Made by a program: the position numbers and the translations under genes. Positions 36,003-47,600 of a stretch of 64,000 bases of DNA are shown piece by piece. Each line of letters begins with the position of its first letter. Positions within the stretch are counted from its first letter, which is position 1. Location: positions 372,001 through 436,000 of the forward strand of contig JAALGZ010000016.1 of NCBI GenBank assembly GCA_015227615.1, read 5' to 3'. The notes under the pieces were generated by a model, which was not told the origin of the DNA, did not search any database, and saw nothing but the letters and a program-made list of their open reading frames with translations. This DNA comes from Labyrinthula sp. Ha. Its lineage: Eukaryota; Sar; Bigyra; Labyrinthulida; Labyrinthulaceae.

Positions 36003-37247
36003 ATGGTTCAAGTTCAACCTTGCCAATTGATTTTGAAAGATGATTTCAACATTGATTCAATTACTGCCATGTTTACTCTACATCAATTAAAGAGCAGGTC
36101 TTACGGTTATTTACTAACATTGAATTTACATTCTGTGAAAAACGGTGGAAGATTCTATTCAGGAGAAAGAAGCTGGTCTCAACTTTCAGTGAATTCCTAC
36201 TTTTACCTTCTCACAGATGAAGTAGATCAATACATGGAAGCATTAGCTTAGTAGACAAGACCTGAATTTCTTGAGAAGTATCCATCTAATCCAAAAAGAG
36301 TCATGGCTAGGAATGTTTCGATGAGACTTCTGATGCCTGATATCCTGAAAAACGTACAGAGTGCTATCATTACCAAAGTTGGATTTAAAGAATTTGGGAT
36401 GAGGTCAATTAACAATTCCTTCTGGCTGGAGAAGCCGAGTTCAGAGGATGATTAGCTTCACCTTTGTCTTGACATAGAGTAAGATTTTTCGTTTCTATCA
36501 TTCTACAAGTTTACACTTGCATTTGAGGGAGGAAGCTTTACTTACAATTCACTTCCTAGAAGATTTCTTGCTAAAAAATTCAAAGCCTTTCATTTAATGG
36601 GGAATAATTTTGTTTCAGTGACACTAGGCGAGAAGAACAACTGGATTCCAAGGGAGATGGGCATCGCCAATGATTGCTTTAGGGAGATTAAGTTCTAAGG
36701 TAGTCATTACCAGCAGCTGAATGGACTTTACTCCATGAGAGAGAGAAAGAACATCAGAATGTCTGTTAGAAGCATTAGGGCATGCAGAAATCAGAAGTCT
36801 CATTTGGAAATTGCATTTGCAGAATTAGCAAAGAATGAAAAGATCAGAAAGCCTTACTTGGGAATGGAATTCACAATTAGACACCCTACAAAAAGTGTCG
36901 TGCGGTTAGCGATGAAGGTTCTTCTGCAATTGTTGGACAGCGGATCGTTTTAACTCTTCAAGATTGACTAGAAGAAGATAACCTCCATTTACAATTCACT
37001 ACTGAAGATTGGTAGTGGCTATAATTTCTTCAGTAAAAGTTCTGTTTTGAAAGTGAACTATGTCTTTCTCATGAAAACGAGATTTGGATTATTCAATGAA
37101 AAGTTCTCTGGGATAGGTGCAGTTAAGAACTACGTGTTGAACTACTTGGAGAGACCAGATGACGGAATGTTAAACTTGAATGTAACTTGTGGTGATAGAG
37201 GTAGACCACAAAATGTAAGACGTGTGATTTTGGGAGGCATATTGTGA
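36003..37247 (+). pseudogene. Coding-like stretch in one frame interrupted only by TAA/TAG codons
   Basis: From an ATG at 36003 to a TGA at 37245-37247 one frame keeps protein-like character for 415 codons. Three sub-frames of 66-82 codons share that frame and no shift is needed between them. There are about seven internal stop-type codons, all TAA or TAG and none TGA. By my rough estimate, AT-rich non-coding DNA of this length would give about eight TGA and more than twenty TAA/TAG. Trp codons are kept. The segments are rich in Arg, Ser, Phe and Leu (GGRFYSGERSWSQL, NNWIPREMGIAND, GDRGRPQNVRR), with no recognised family. Explanations: a gene from a lineage that reads TAA/TAG as glutamine (ciliates, some green algae, hexamitin diplomonads), or a dead gene or mobile-element gene that lost CAA/CAG codons. 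Host genes nearby end at TAA, so the host itself uses it as a stop. Confidence 0.5.
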
Positions 37248-37256
37248 AACTATGTT

Positions 37257-40000
37257 TTAATAATAGGAATGGGATAACCTATTATTCTGGAAGGTTATAT
37301 TTGTGAAACAAACCCTAGATATGAAAATTAAAGATTCTATTATGCAATGATAGTTTTTTGAATTCAAGTTCTTACTCTGTTCATGTTGGTAGATATGCTG
37401 ATTAACCATACAAGGTATCATATTCCATTTAGGTTTTTGTATTCCAAACGTGTAAGCTAATTTTTTAATATTGTTTTCAATTACCAAAGTAATGTATTTA
37501 TTGTTATTCTTTGCTTCGAAGCCAACATAATTATTATTCTTAAGCTTATTACTAACTTCATTTACTTCTTGTACTTCTTAAGGATTCAGTTTAGATTTTT
37601 TCTTTATCTAACGCAGAGAATATATCATCCAAACATAATAGCGCTAATAGATTCTTATGACAATTGTAATAATTGGTTTTTCTTTTACGTTAAGTTGAAA
37701 ATTAAATGACTTACGTACGTTTGCAATCTCTTTGTACCAGGAAGTTGTGATTGTTTTAAGCAATATGTATATAACACTAGATGACTTCCAAAAAACCAGT
37801 TAAATACACCTCAGTTTATATGTTAACTTATAAGAATAGTACTGATCCATCATAATATTTAGAAATAATTTAAAATATCAATATGTGGCCACATTATATT
37901 ATTACACGCAATGCAAAAAAAATACTCGGGTCAATTTCAATCGTACTACAGGCGAGGATAATTTACAAAAACTCATCTGCTATGTAACTTCTAGTCACAA
38001 ATCTACATTTTAAGATACCCCACCCCCCATTACAATGTTGCTATATTTCTTCGTGTAGAACTAAATTATTGGGGTTATTTTATTTTTAACAAATTTTGTT
38101 GTATGTACTAATTCAATTTTCTTCCAAACTTTGCTGGTTATTTGAGCCCTCTATCGTATGCACTATACCAGTCCTTTGCTCCTGGCTGAATTCTTATATG
38201 AAAATTAAATCTAGCAATTGATTGGTTCTTAATATTTGCATCTGTGGCATAATCAAACAAGCTTAGATATCGTAGTAAAAAGGAAAGATCTTTCAACAAG
38301 AATATATTGCCGTTAGCAACAATATCAGCATATTTAACACGGCCAGCAGTCTTTCCTTTTATCGTTCTTATTCTTACTTAGCATTCTGTAACTTGGGCTT
38401 CATTATTGTTTTCACTTTGATTTTTCTTTGTTCATGTATGTTTTTTAATTATTTACTTATAATAATATTATTTGCCTGGTGCATTTATGGCCCCGAACAA
38501 TATGAAGGTTATGTAACTATATTTTCAGAGACTAACAACTCTTGTTCTCTTATTTGAGTAAGGTTCTTTTAGATATTTCTCAGTGAAGTGTTTTCACTGA
38601 GCTCCTTTTCGTTTTATCAATAATAGGTTTTTACCCAGTGAAATACTTGTATTCGACAAAATATCTTTAACTTCTATTTGACTATATTTTATTATAAGCA
38701 ATCTTAAGTATATGACAAAAATTTATATATTCGTAATTCAGTGACTTCATATTTCTTTTAAATATATATTCAAAAATTCTTGTATTACCGGTACCTTTTC
38801 TAACCCTGGTTGAAATTACAATTGAATAATACAATACCAAATCCCAGTAAAGGTATCTACCTAGGATTGCTAGGTTTATAATCATTGTGGTTTCAACGAG
38901 TACAAGTTAGTTGCTTCTATTAACACTTACCTGTGCCGATGAACCACTGCAGTAGATACGATAAGTATAATTGGTTCTCTGTACATAAGGGTATGGTGGT
39001 ATAACTAAATAACGCTTTATTTAGCCAATGCATAAATGTTTTATTTCTATACTGCTTAAAGTTCACCCCAGTTAAGAATCTACTATTTCTTCAGCAATTG
39101 TGTTTTGAGTTTTCGGAAACATTAAATAAGACTATATTTCGTACTTATGTTGATAATGAAATCAACACCAATATTTTCAAACTTTTTTTTTAGTTTTAAC
39201 TTCCACATAATGCATAAGAAGAACCTCTTGACGGTTTATAAATTCCACAGTCCGGCCTCTTCACATAGTAATTTGTCTCGTATTAGTTCAAATATTTTAC
39301 ACGTTAAAGTGCTCGTCTCCTCATTACATATTTTGAATTCATAATGTATCAGTGTCTGTTTAAAGGTTGTTATGGTGTCTTCTCCAAGAAATGTAAACAA
39401 ATCCCAATTTACCTAGTTTTGCTTCAAATTACTCTGTAAGCGGTAGATGGTTAGTTACTTCTCTTTGTTTTTAATCTTTTTCAGTTTCATAGAATTCTCT
39501 TTGAGCTTCACTTTCCATAAGAGTAATTAATTTTGATTCTACCTAGATTTGTAGAGTAAAAAAATCTTTTAAATTATAAACTCTTTAATTTTTTACGTTG
39601 CAAATAGTACCGTTTTTCATTCATCTAGCCATTTCCACTAGATATGATTTTTTTACTGAAAACAGATATATCTTTTTAAAATAACTCTTTGTCCATTGTC
39701 CAGAATTGCATAAAAACACAAACTTCATTAAGCTTAGGTGCTTTTTCTCCATCTACTGATGTTATTTTCTTGTTTAGTTTTAGCAAATTCTTTCATGTGA
39801 TACAAGCACTGTATACCAGAAATGTGGTAACTCCCATCTGAATCTGTAACTAAAATGATTTTACACTTGATAGTATTCTCAAGCCTTAGGATTCTAAAAT
39901 CAGTTGTTTGAAGTCAGAAAATCCAACAAATGTAGCGGTGAAGTTTTCTCTGTTGTTGGGAGCAATTTTTTCTATTAGTCACACTTGCCGCTTATATACT
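37257..40000 (-). mobile_element. Older, decayed Ty1/copia fossil
   Basis: Minus-strand fragments resemble the copia polyprotein in the correct order. Reverse-transcriptase pieces lie near 37.26-37.64 kb (a LDDIF box, then a region like ITL...KKLAYTFGIQK, then SLIFISRV as in SLLYLSRVTRP). A SWYKEI piece near 37.75 kb resembles the start of the reverse-transcriptase domain. Integrase-like pieces lie near 38.7-38.9 and 39.75-39.85 kb. No LTRs were found. It is heavily broken (many breaks) and clearly older than the element at 26.7-31.1 kb; the right edge is uncertain. Confidence 0.45.
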
Positions 40001-43000
40001 TCTTTTATACATAGGCCGAAAGCCATCTAATCTTCCAAATGATTAAATACCCGTCATTGGGAAATTCTTTTTTCCTGTTTTTGTTTTATTAGCATTTAAA
40101 ATAAATAACCATATTTAATCACCCAGTGATCCCCATCTTGCTCAAGTTTGTCTTCTACATCTGTTTTGCAATGTTGTATTACTTTTCGTATACTTCATTC
40201 TATTTAGGTTAACTCTGCGGAGAAAACATAAGTAACATTTCCAGTTTTTTCTTAAGCAGAGGCTCATTCATGTTATTTGTATATAATAAGAAGAACTTGT
40301 GAATAATTTTCTGCTTGCCCAAAACACCTCCCAACACGAAAGGAATCAGAAAAGGCATATTAACGCTCTCGAGAGTCTCCAAGAAAATATCCCTTCATGT
40401 ATATTAAGCTGATCTTCTAGGATTAAACCTTACCATTCTTGTTGTCTATGTATAAGTTCTCAATGATAACTACTGTATCATATGGGTTGTTGATACCATG
40501 TATCAAATAGTGAAAGTAAACAGCAAGATATTTTTGAATGGTGGTAATAAGCTTTGCTCTTGACTCTTTACCAGTATTAATTTGGAACAATTAATAGTTT
40601 ACTTCAGAGTTATTTTTCATGTTTTCAACTTTAGGTTAAAAAACTTATCTTATCCATTTGACTCTAATAGAATGGCGCCATGTGCTTTGCATTTCTTTGA
40701 ATGTTTCATATCGTATAGTATTGTTCCATGGGTGTCCTTTTCTTCTTCTATTTCAATTTTCTTGTGACTTATCTCTCTTAATTTCTTGTTCCTTAATAGT
40801 TTTCCTCTTGCTTCCGGTTTTTAATCTGCTAATTTTGTAGGTTTTTATCTTCTTCTTATCTTATACAAGGGTTAAATTCTTCCTTTTGGAATTACATTAT
40901 ATTTTTCACTCCATGTGCCAAATTAAGTTTATGTCTGAATTAAACTACGAATTGCAAACAACCTATCTAATATAAAATAGTAACACATATATGCAACAAC
41001 AAACAAAACTTCACTAGTTTCTAAAGTTACTCTCAAACTGCCTCTGGAGCGCATCAGTTTAAAATCTCAATTCTGCAACAGTTGCAGAACAGGGCTGTGA
41101 TATCGAAAGCCTTTCTGTTTCTCTTTTTTTGTCTTATTATTATGTCTTTGATATGTAGCTTGGAAGTGAGATTTCTCGATCTAGGATGATGACCATTTCT
41201 CAGACTCGGGTTAACTTTTCTATACTGAAAATATGTAAAAACTCCATGAAACATCTTTCCAATAAACATAGATTTGCGAGCATGGAAAAACTATCCTAGA
41301 AACCGCTAAAAAATAAATGATCTCTTCTACTTCTTTTCTACCGTAATTTATATATTCAGACAGGCACTTATTAAATTAGTTAATATATAAGTTCAAGTCT
41401 CGATACTGAATATGTATTAATTTTCTTCTGCAGGATAGTTTTATGAACTTAACATCCTTCCCATAGTGCTTGTAAGTCCTCACAAATGCCTCCAATGTAC
41501 TGTTTATACCGGCAATCGAATACAGTAATTTTGGCGACAGAGTTCTTTTTAGACCGTGTTATAGAGGAAATGATAAGGAAACAAACTGTGCCTTTGAGTT
41601 TAAAAATTTGTCAACGCCAATGTAGAATGGAAAATCTATAATCTTAGACACATTTGCTCTCAAGTGTACAAAAGATTAATTAGTGCCAAATGTGTTCCGT
41701 TTGATACTTTAGTGTAAGTTTTGATCTCTATAGAAGATATAATCATAATTGGCCTGTTTGTTAAGATCTGAACTATAGTTGAAGTATCTTTATGTGAAAG
41801 AAGAGAAGGTGACTGTACATCATATAATATAAACATAGATAAGTGCTTTTCCCTAATTACGTTAACATGAACTCTTTCCATTCTCTGAATATAGTTTTCA
41901 TCTTCCCAACTTTGGAATGTCAATAATGGTCTTAAAGTCAGTTATACTTGTATTGTTTCTCCGTTGGAAATTATAAGTTTGAATATGGCAATGCACAAAA
42001 AATGTAAATATAGAAACGGGGCTATACGATAAGTACAAGAAAACATAATACAGATACAAATTTTCTAGCTACCTGAGAAGAACATATCTCAGGAACCCTT
42101 AATTTTTTTCCTTTTAGAGGTAGCTACGTAAAAAAGTAACTAAAACATGTAGGTAGCTAAGAAATACCTTCTTTTTATGAGTAGTTTGACTTTTAGATTC
42201 AGGTGTCGTTGAAAATTTAATCCCTTAAGGTAATATCTTTGTAGTGCTAAGATTACTCTAACTTTGCTTATGAAAGGAAACCATGGAAATAGTATGAGAG
42301 AGGTTTCAGCTCTTAGCTTATAGTTTTATATTAAGAAAATCTCTGTATACTTTATTCTGCTTGAAGATTAATTATAGTGGGCACCATTGATCATTTCAAT
42401 ATTTACCAATATTTACAACAATATAACCTTTGTATTTTGCCTTTGGACTGAATAAATGCATTGTTATATATTCTTGACAGGCTTACCATGTTGTAACGAC
42501 TGCCGTGTTGGACAAAACCTCTTTTGATTCCGCAGGAAGGTATTAGTTGATCTCCAAAGAGCCGAAAAACTTGCATAACGTAACTAAATCACTCTTCATG
42601 ACAGATCATACTAATTCTCTTTGATGAGAACTCTCCCAAAATGTTAGCCGCTGTTATAAAATCATGCATCTAGTCACTAAATTGCTTGAACTGACTGCTC
42701 TGTTCACTAAGAATAAATATAAACCTTATAAACAGGTTCTTCTATTATTGCTAATTTCTCTTAACATCTTGGTTCACTTTGGTTTTCTCTTCTCAACATT
42801 ATTTAACTGCATTTCTTGCCTATTACTTTACAATTCCATTTTTCTTGTACCTTTGATTTTTGTTTTATCAAATTATTATAGTAATTAAAGACATCTGGGT
42901 CTGCTGCTGAATTCTGAAGTGTATATGAATTTCTTTTAATATATATAATCCTTGAACATTTTCTTCATTATTAACCAAAATTAATATATAAGCGTCAGAA

Positions 43001-43488
43001 CAAGACATATGAAGTCTAGCTAGATTCTTTTGAGTAATTTCTTGAGACCACTGTCTGCTCATTAGAATGCAAATTCAAACGTCCAGAGAGTAAACATTTT
43101 CAAGGGTCCATCATTTCGCAAGTGTTCATAACAGGATGGTTCCCTAAGCTTAACCACTAAAATATTAAGACGATCTCTAAATAAAAGTGGGAGATCTTAG
43201 GAAGGGTTTATCTAACTCTTAACCAACACTCGGGATATTTAGTTGCACAAATTAGATTCTCCAACTGTGACATATCGTTTCACTTGTTTCTAATTCATAG
43301 ATAGAGCTCAATTATAAGTGCTGGGTTAAATTAAGTGACTTTATATTTCTATCTTACCGAGTAATTAGGACTAGATCAATATTCACCAAAACTACCAACA
43401 ATCCATATAGTAGAACGAATTAAAATGTACATGAAGGTATAGCAAAAAACGAGCTCTATGTACCTTCCACTCAATAAAAAATATTGCA
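40001..43488. other. Gene-free stretch
   Basis: About 3.5 kb, T-rich on the plus strand near the copia fossil and possibly including more of it. Open frames are at most 87 codons and unsupported. Confidence 0.4.
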
Positions 43489-44620
43489 CTACTCCTGTTC
43501 ATTCGATCCGTCACCAGGATGGCAGATTAAGGCCAACTTTGGGTTAACTATTCCTGCTGCCACTTCAGTATAGCTTCTCAGAATTTCAGTTGCCCCATAG
43601 ATATGCGCAACCTCAATTAACCCCTTCTGTTCAATTAAGGATATGAACTTCTTCCATGAAGTAACAATTCTAGTCCATAATTCTGGTCCACCCCATTCTT
43701 CACTTCTGAGTTGAATATGTGAAGGTGCAAAGAAAAAAACTGGTTCCAAGAACTTAAATCCAGTTATTTCTTTTATCTCAATATCCCAATGCGTGTTTCC
43801 AATAGCACATATATATTTCAACTCATCCTTCAAAAATAAATTTATATCCTGCAGTAATACTCTATTACCAGACATATCAAAAATAGTACTTCCATTCTCT
43901 TTACTTAATTTCTCTATATTTCCATAATCTAGAACTTCATCATACAAACCTAAGTTTTTTACAAACTCGACATTGGATCCAGATGTTAGTCCAATAACTT
44001 TACATCTAGATAGTTTTCCTTGATTTTTTAGTTGCCGCAATTCAAATGCGAATCCAAAAGAGGTCTTGCTGCTAGCCGATGTGATAATTATATTCTCTCC
44101 GTTAAAATTATTATTGTAGAGACAAAAATCAGCGAGAAGCCAAGAAGTAACAAAAAGAGGTCTAAGTGTACAACTCAGTTCCTCGTGTTTTTTTGAATAA
44201 AATCCAACGTTTTCTTCGCAAATGTTCGTATGAATTATAGATTGGAGGTAGTTTCTTTCTGTGCTCCATTGAATCATCAAAAGTCATGGGGGAAATATTT
44301 GTTGGTTCCAGGATTAAATGGCTACTCATTGGAAAATACCCATATATTCTAGTTCCAGAAGCAATTTGATTTTGTTTTGAAGCAATAACATCTGCAAAAC
44401 CCCATACCGGCACAATTGCGGAATCTTGATCCGAAGTAGGAAAGAAACCAAAGTAGTTCATTGACTCTCCAGCCGTAGCATACGTTATTGTATTAGACGT
44501 AAGGGCATATTTATCTATTTTTACAAGAATTTGGTTCTCCTGAAGGTTTTCTGATGTTGGTGTGGGCGACTTCTGTAGCTTTATAGAAGTTAGGTTTTTT
44601 CTTTCTATGACCAGATTCAT
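43489..44620 (-). pseudogene. DUF2855 protein, frameshifted second copy
   Basis: This copy aligns end to end with the intact gene at 52396-53529 (1132 against 1134 bp). The N-terminal half (44620 to about 44210) and the C-terminal half (to 43489) are in different frames. The switch lies just after the YNSY motif, near 44215, where this copy has one extra base (CATACGAACATT here, CATACACTATT in the other). The result would be a 152-residue truncated product. Apart from that shift, both halves are free of stops and the C-terminus is intact. The break is therefore either very recent or a sequencing error. DUF2855 proteins have a medium-chain dehydrogenase-like layout (GroES-like N-terminus, then a Rossmann-like part), with unknown substrate. 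Confidence 0.8.
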
Positions 44621-44636
44621 GTTTTCTTTTGGTTTA

Positions 44637-44655
44637 ATTGGTTGATCTAACCAAT
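44637..44655 (-). promoter_or_regulatory. Paired CCAAT inverted repeat upstream of the DUF2855 copy
   Basis: ATTGGTT-GATCT-AACCAAT: 7-bp perfect arms around a 5-bp spacer, 17 bp before the ATG. Each arm contains a CCAAT box, one per strand. The intact paralogue has similar pairs. Confidence 0.45.
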
Positions 44656-47600
44656 CAAAAGTTAGAACAACCTTATTTCGGAAAAATGGATATTCACGTA
44701 GAGCTACTTATCGGAATATAATTACCGGTAAGCATTGTTCCTTTTGCATCAAAACTCTTACCGGTATTAGCGTTAAGCACAGTAACAAATTATAGAACCC
44801 CCGTTATTTATAACAAAAAATACTGAATAATACTTTAGAAAATCCGAGTTTTAAAGATTGAGGAAGCTTTTCTTAATTTCGACGTTGAAGTATAGGAAAC
44901 AGAGATATAACTTTTTTTTCGCTCCGCTCTTTTGAATCGTGTTCCTCATGCAAGAGCTATCTGCATTTATTACCATACTCCCTTGTGAAACTAATATTGA
45001 AATAAATGAATTATTAAGTATGTTGAGAGATAGTTAACGAGAGAGGGTCTGAAGGAGGTTGTAAAGGAAGATGAAGTTATTGTGGCATATTTCATAGAGT
45101 ATAGGGACGCGTTCTTGGGAAGATCTTAAGATCTACTGTGCCTTGGGATGTTGACAAATAGAACCTTTCATTAATTATTTCCAAGTTTTTATTCTTCATC
45201 TAATTCATATTGTCTTGAGATAGTCATTAAAACAATATAAGAATATAGGTGTTCTCCAAATTTTTAGCACAGGTTGTTTGAGAATCCGTAAATTATAGAA
45301 ATAGGTACTAACACCCTCTAATTCTTCCAGAGCTACCAACAGGTCTTATCATAACGTATCTAAATCGAAAACAAGTTTCCAGTACACTATTTTATCAGTT
45401 TCCCATGCAAATTCAGAAAATCATGTAAGATTAGGTCCGTATAAGTCCTCTGACATTTGAAAGCCCTAGGGTATCAGACTTCTAACTTCTCTACTCATGA
45501 AGTGTAGTTATATAATATTCACTCCCGCAGCAGTAGTCTCAATTTTCAACAAGATTGGGAGAAAGGAGATTGTGCTCCAAGCTGGAATGATGTATAGGAT
45601 TGTACAAAATTTTGCTCGCGCCCTTGGACATACAAACTCCACTAAGAAACGTAGAAGTCTGTTGACAGTAAAGGTTATGGGCCATGTAGAGCTTAAACTG
45701 GTTTTCGACAAGAACATATCCTTTTTAATGAATAAACTCAAGTACTCCCTCCTCAATTTCTGAAAAGTGCCAGAGTTGGAGGTTTAATTAGTTTGACTGC
45801 CGTAGACTTGCAATTCATGCTTTATTATTTTCTTAATCTTAATGCCCTTTCAGGAGTTTGGTGTTAAGCTCACATAGGGGACGAAGTCATGTAACTGAAT
45901 CCAGTAATAAACCTGATCAGTGCAAGTGCTGCAGCTTAGCACAAATACTGAATTTTTAGCATCTCACTCTAATATTGTACATTTGTCGAGTAAAAAACTT
46001 CAATAAAGTTATAACTGATATTTTGGCATAACTTGGGTATTTTGCGCTTGCTTTTAGAGTAATTGGAATGAAAATTCTCGTCTTGCTCCAAGTTAATAAT
46101 TAATATGCTAAACTAAATAAAAAAACTATAGCAGGAATGGCTAAAGTGACTCAATTTGAGCTATAAATTCACTGCAAAGTGACAATTTTGGGTTTGTCAT
46201 TAGTCTTCAGCCATATTAATAGTATCTGGAATAGTAATTTCCTTAAGATTTTTAACCCTTGTACTTATATACTGCTTTTCTCTAATTTTAAAGATTTGAG
46301 CATCTGATCACTAAACTACTGGTAAGATGAGCCAGCCAATGCAATATTTAATGTGAAGTGAAAATACCTCAGCAAAATGACATTTGCTCATGCCCACTTC
46401 ATAAAATCAAACCATCTTGCAATCCAGAGGTGCTTCTGACTATTTGGCCAAAGCTGCTTAAAGGTTTTTGCTAATGCCATCATCGCAAACTTTCCACTTT
46501 GTTGAGTACACCTCTTGATATGACTTTACATAAAGTGTATATCGAGATAAAGAGAAGGAAAAATGCATCAAACTTCTTTTGGTTACATATGTTATGCAAT
46601 AATCGTATGGCCCACAAGGTAGCAGAGTAGAGTTGCTTCAGCTATTAGGTTGAATCTGTTTTGAGACTTTTTAATAAAATTTATTTTCTATTCCATAAGG
46701 TGGTCTTAAACCATGCACATTAAAGCTAAGGAAGATAATTTCTCCATATCAACCCAGGTCGCTTTTCTACTATTATTTCGATATTATATACTTACCAGAT
46801 ACTTATTTAACAGCAAATTTTCTTCGTCATCAGAATATGTGTTAACCATAGTAAAGGCTTGAATTCTTATGTTTTATGTACATATTGCTCAATCTAGAAA
46901 AGATAAGATGAATACTGTTTGCCAGGCAGCTTGCTCAAACGGATTTCGTTTTTCGTACCTTGTTTCCCTTGTAATAGACCCTATGGTGGTTACAATTGGT
47001 AAGTATTAGAATCACAAGACAAGAGTGGTTATAAACTAGTTAGACAAATTACTTATTTTGTCAAGAAATAGCTTTAATAAAAAGTTGAGGTTAATTTTTT
47101 TTGAGAATTTGCCTTCATCATATACTATGATGGTCAAATAGACGATGCCACAGAAAACAGTTCAACTGTGTCTTGTTTGGGTCTATAATTACTAAAATAT
47201 GTTATTTCATTTTTTATGATGATCATAAAAGTGGCAGTAAATTTTAATCAAATAATCGAATTTCAATTATTCTCAGAGGAAATTGTGTAAAATTAACTTA
47301 ATTATACCTATGAAGCAATGTAGTTTCAGATTGTTATTATCCAAGTATCTATTATAAAGTATTTCTAGATGGTCAGGAACCTTCATATGTTGGAAATATC
47401 ATACGTGATATCTACTTGGTTGAAAATCATTCTAGTGAAAGAACTTCAAGAGGAAAAATAAATACTAGTAACTACAAATATACCACTCCTAAGCTAGCTC
47501 AAGTTCACAGAGAAGAGTTGGATTTGCTACCATTCTAAACTAAAATACGAAAATATCCTTTAATATTAACATGCCCAACACTGTTTTTAGCTAAAAACTG

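Noticed and set aside
45010-45450. Long plus-strand frame open if TAA/TAG are tolerated
   Set aside because: TGA-free runs of about 147 codons with about nine TAA/TAG are what random AT-rich DNA gives; no protein motif.
45508-45756. Minus-strand frame with an apparent match to the N-terminal part of histone H2A (KTS.SS.....F.V.R..RFL pattern)
   Set aside because: The match covers only about 20 residues, the helix residues after it do not follow H2A, and the frame lies in AT-rich desert. Judged coincidence.
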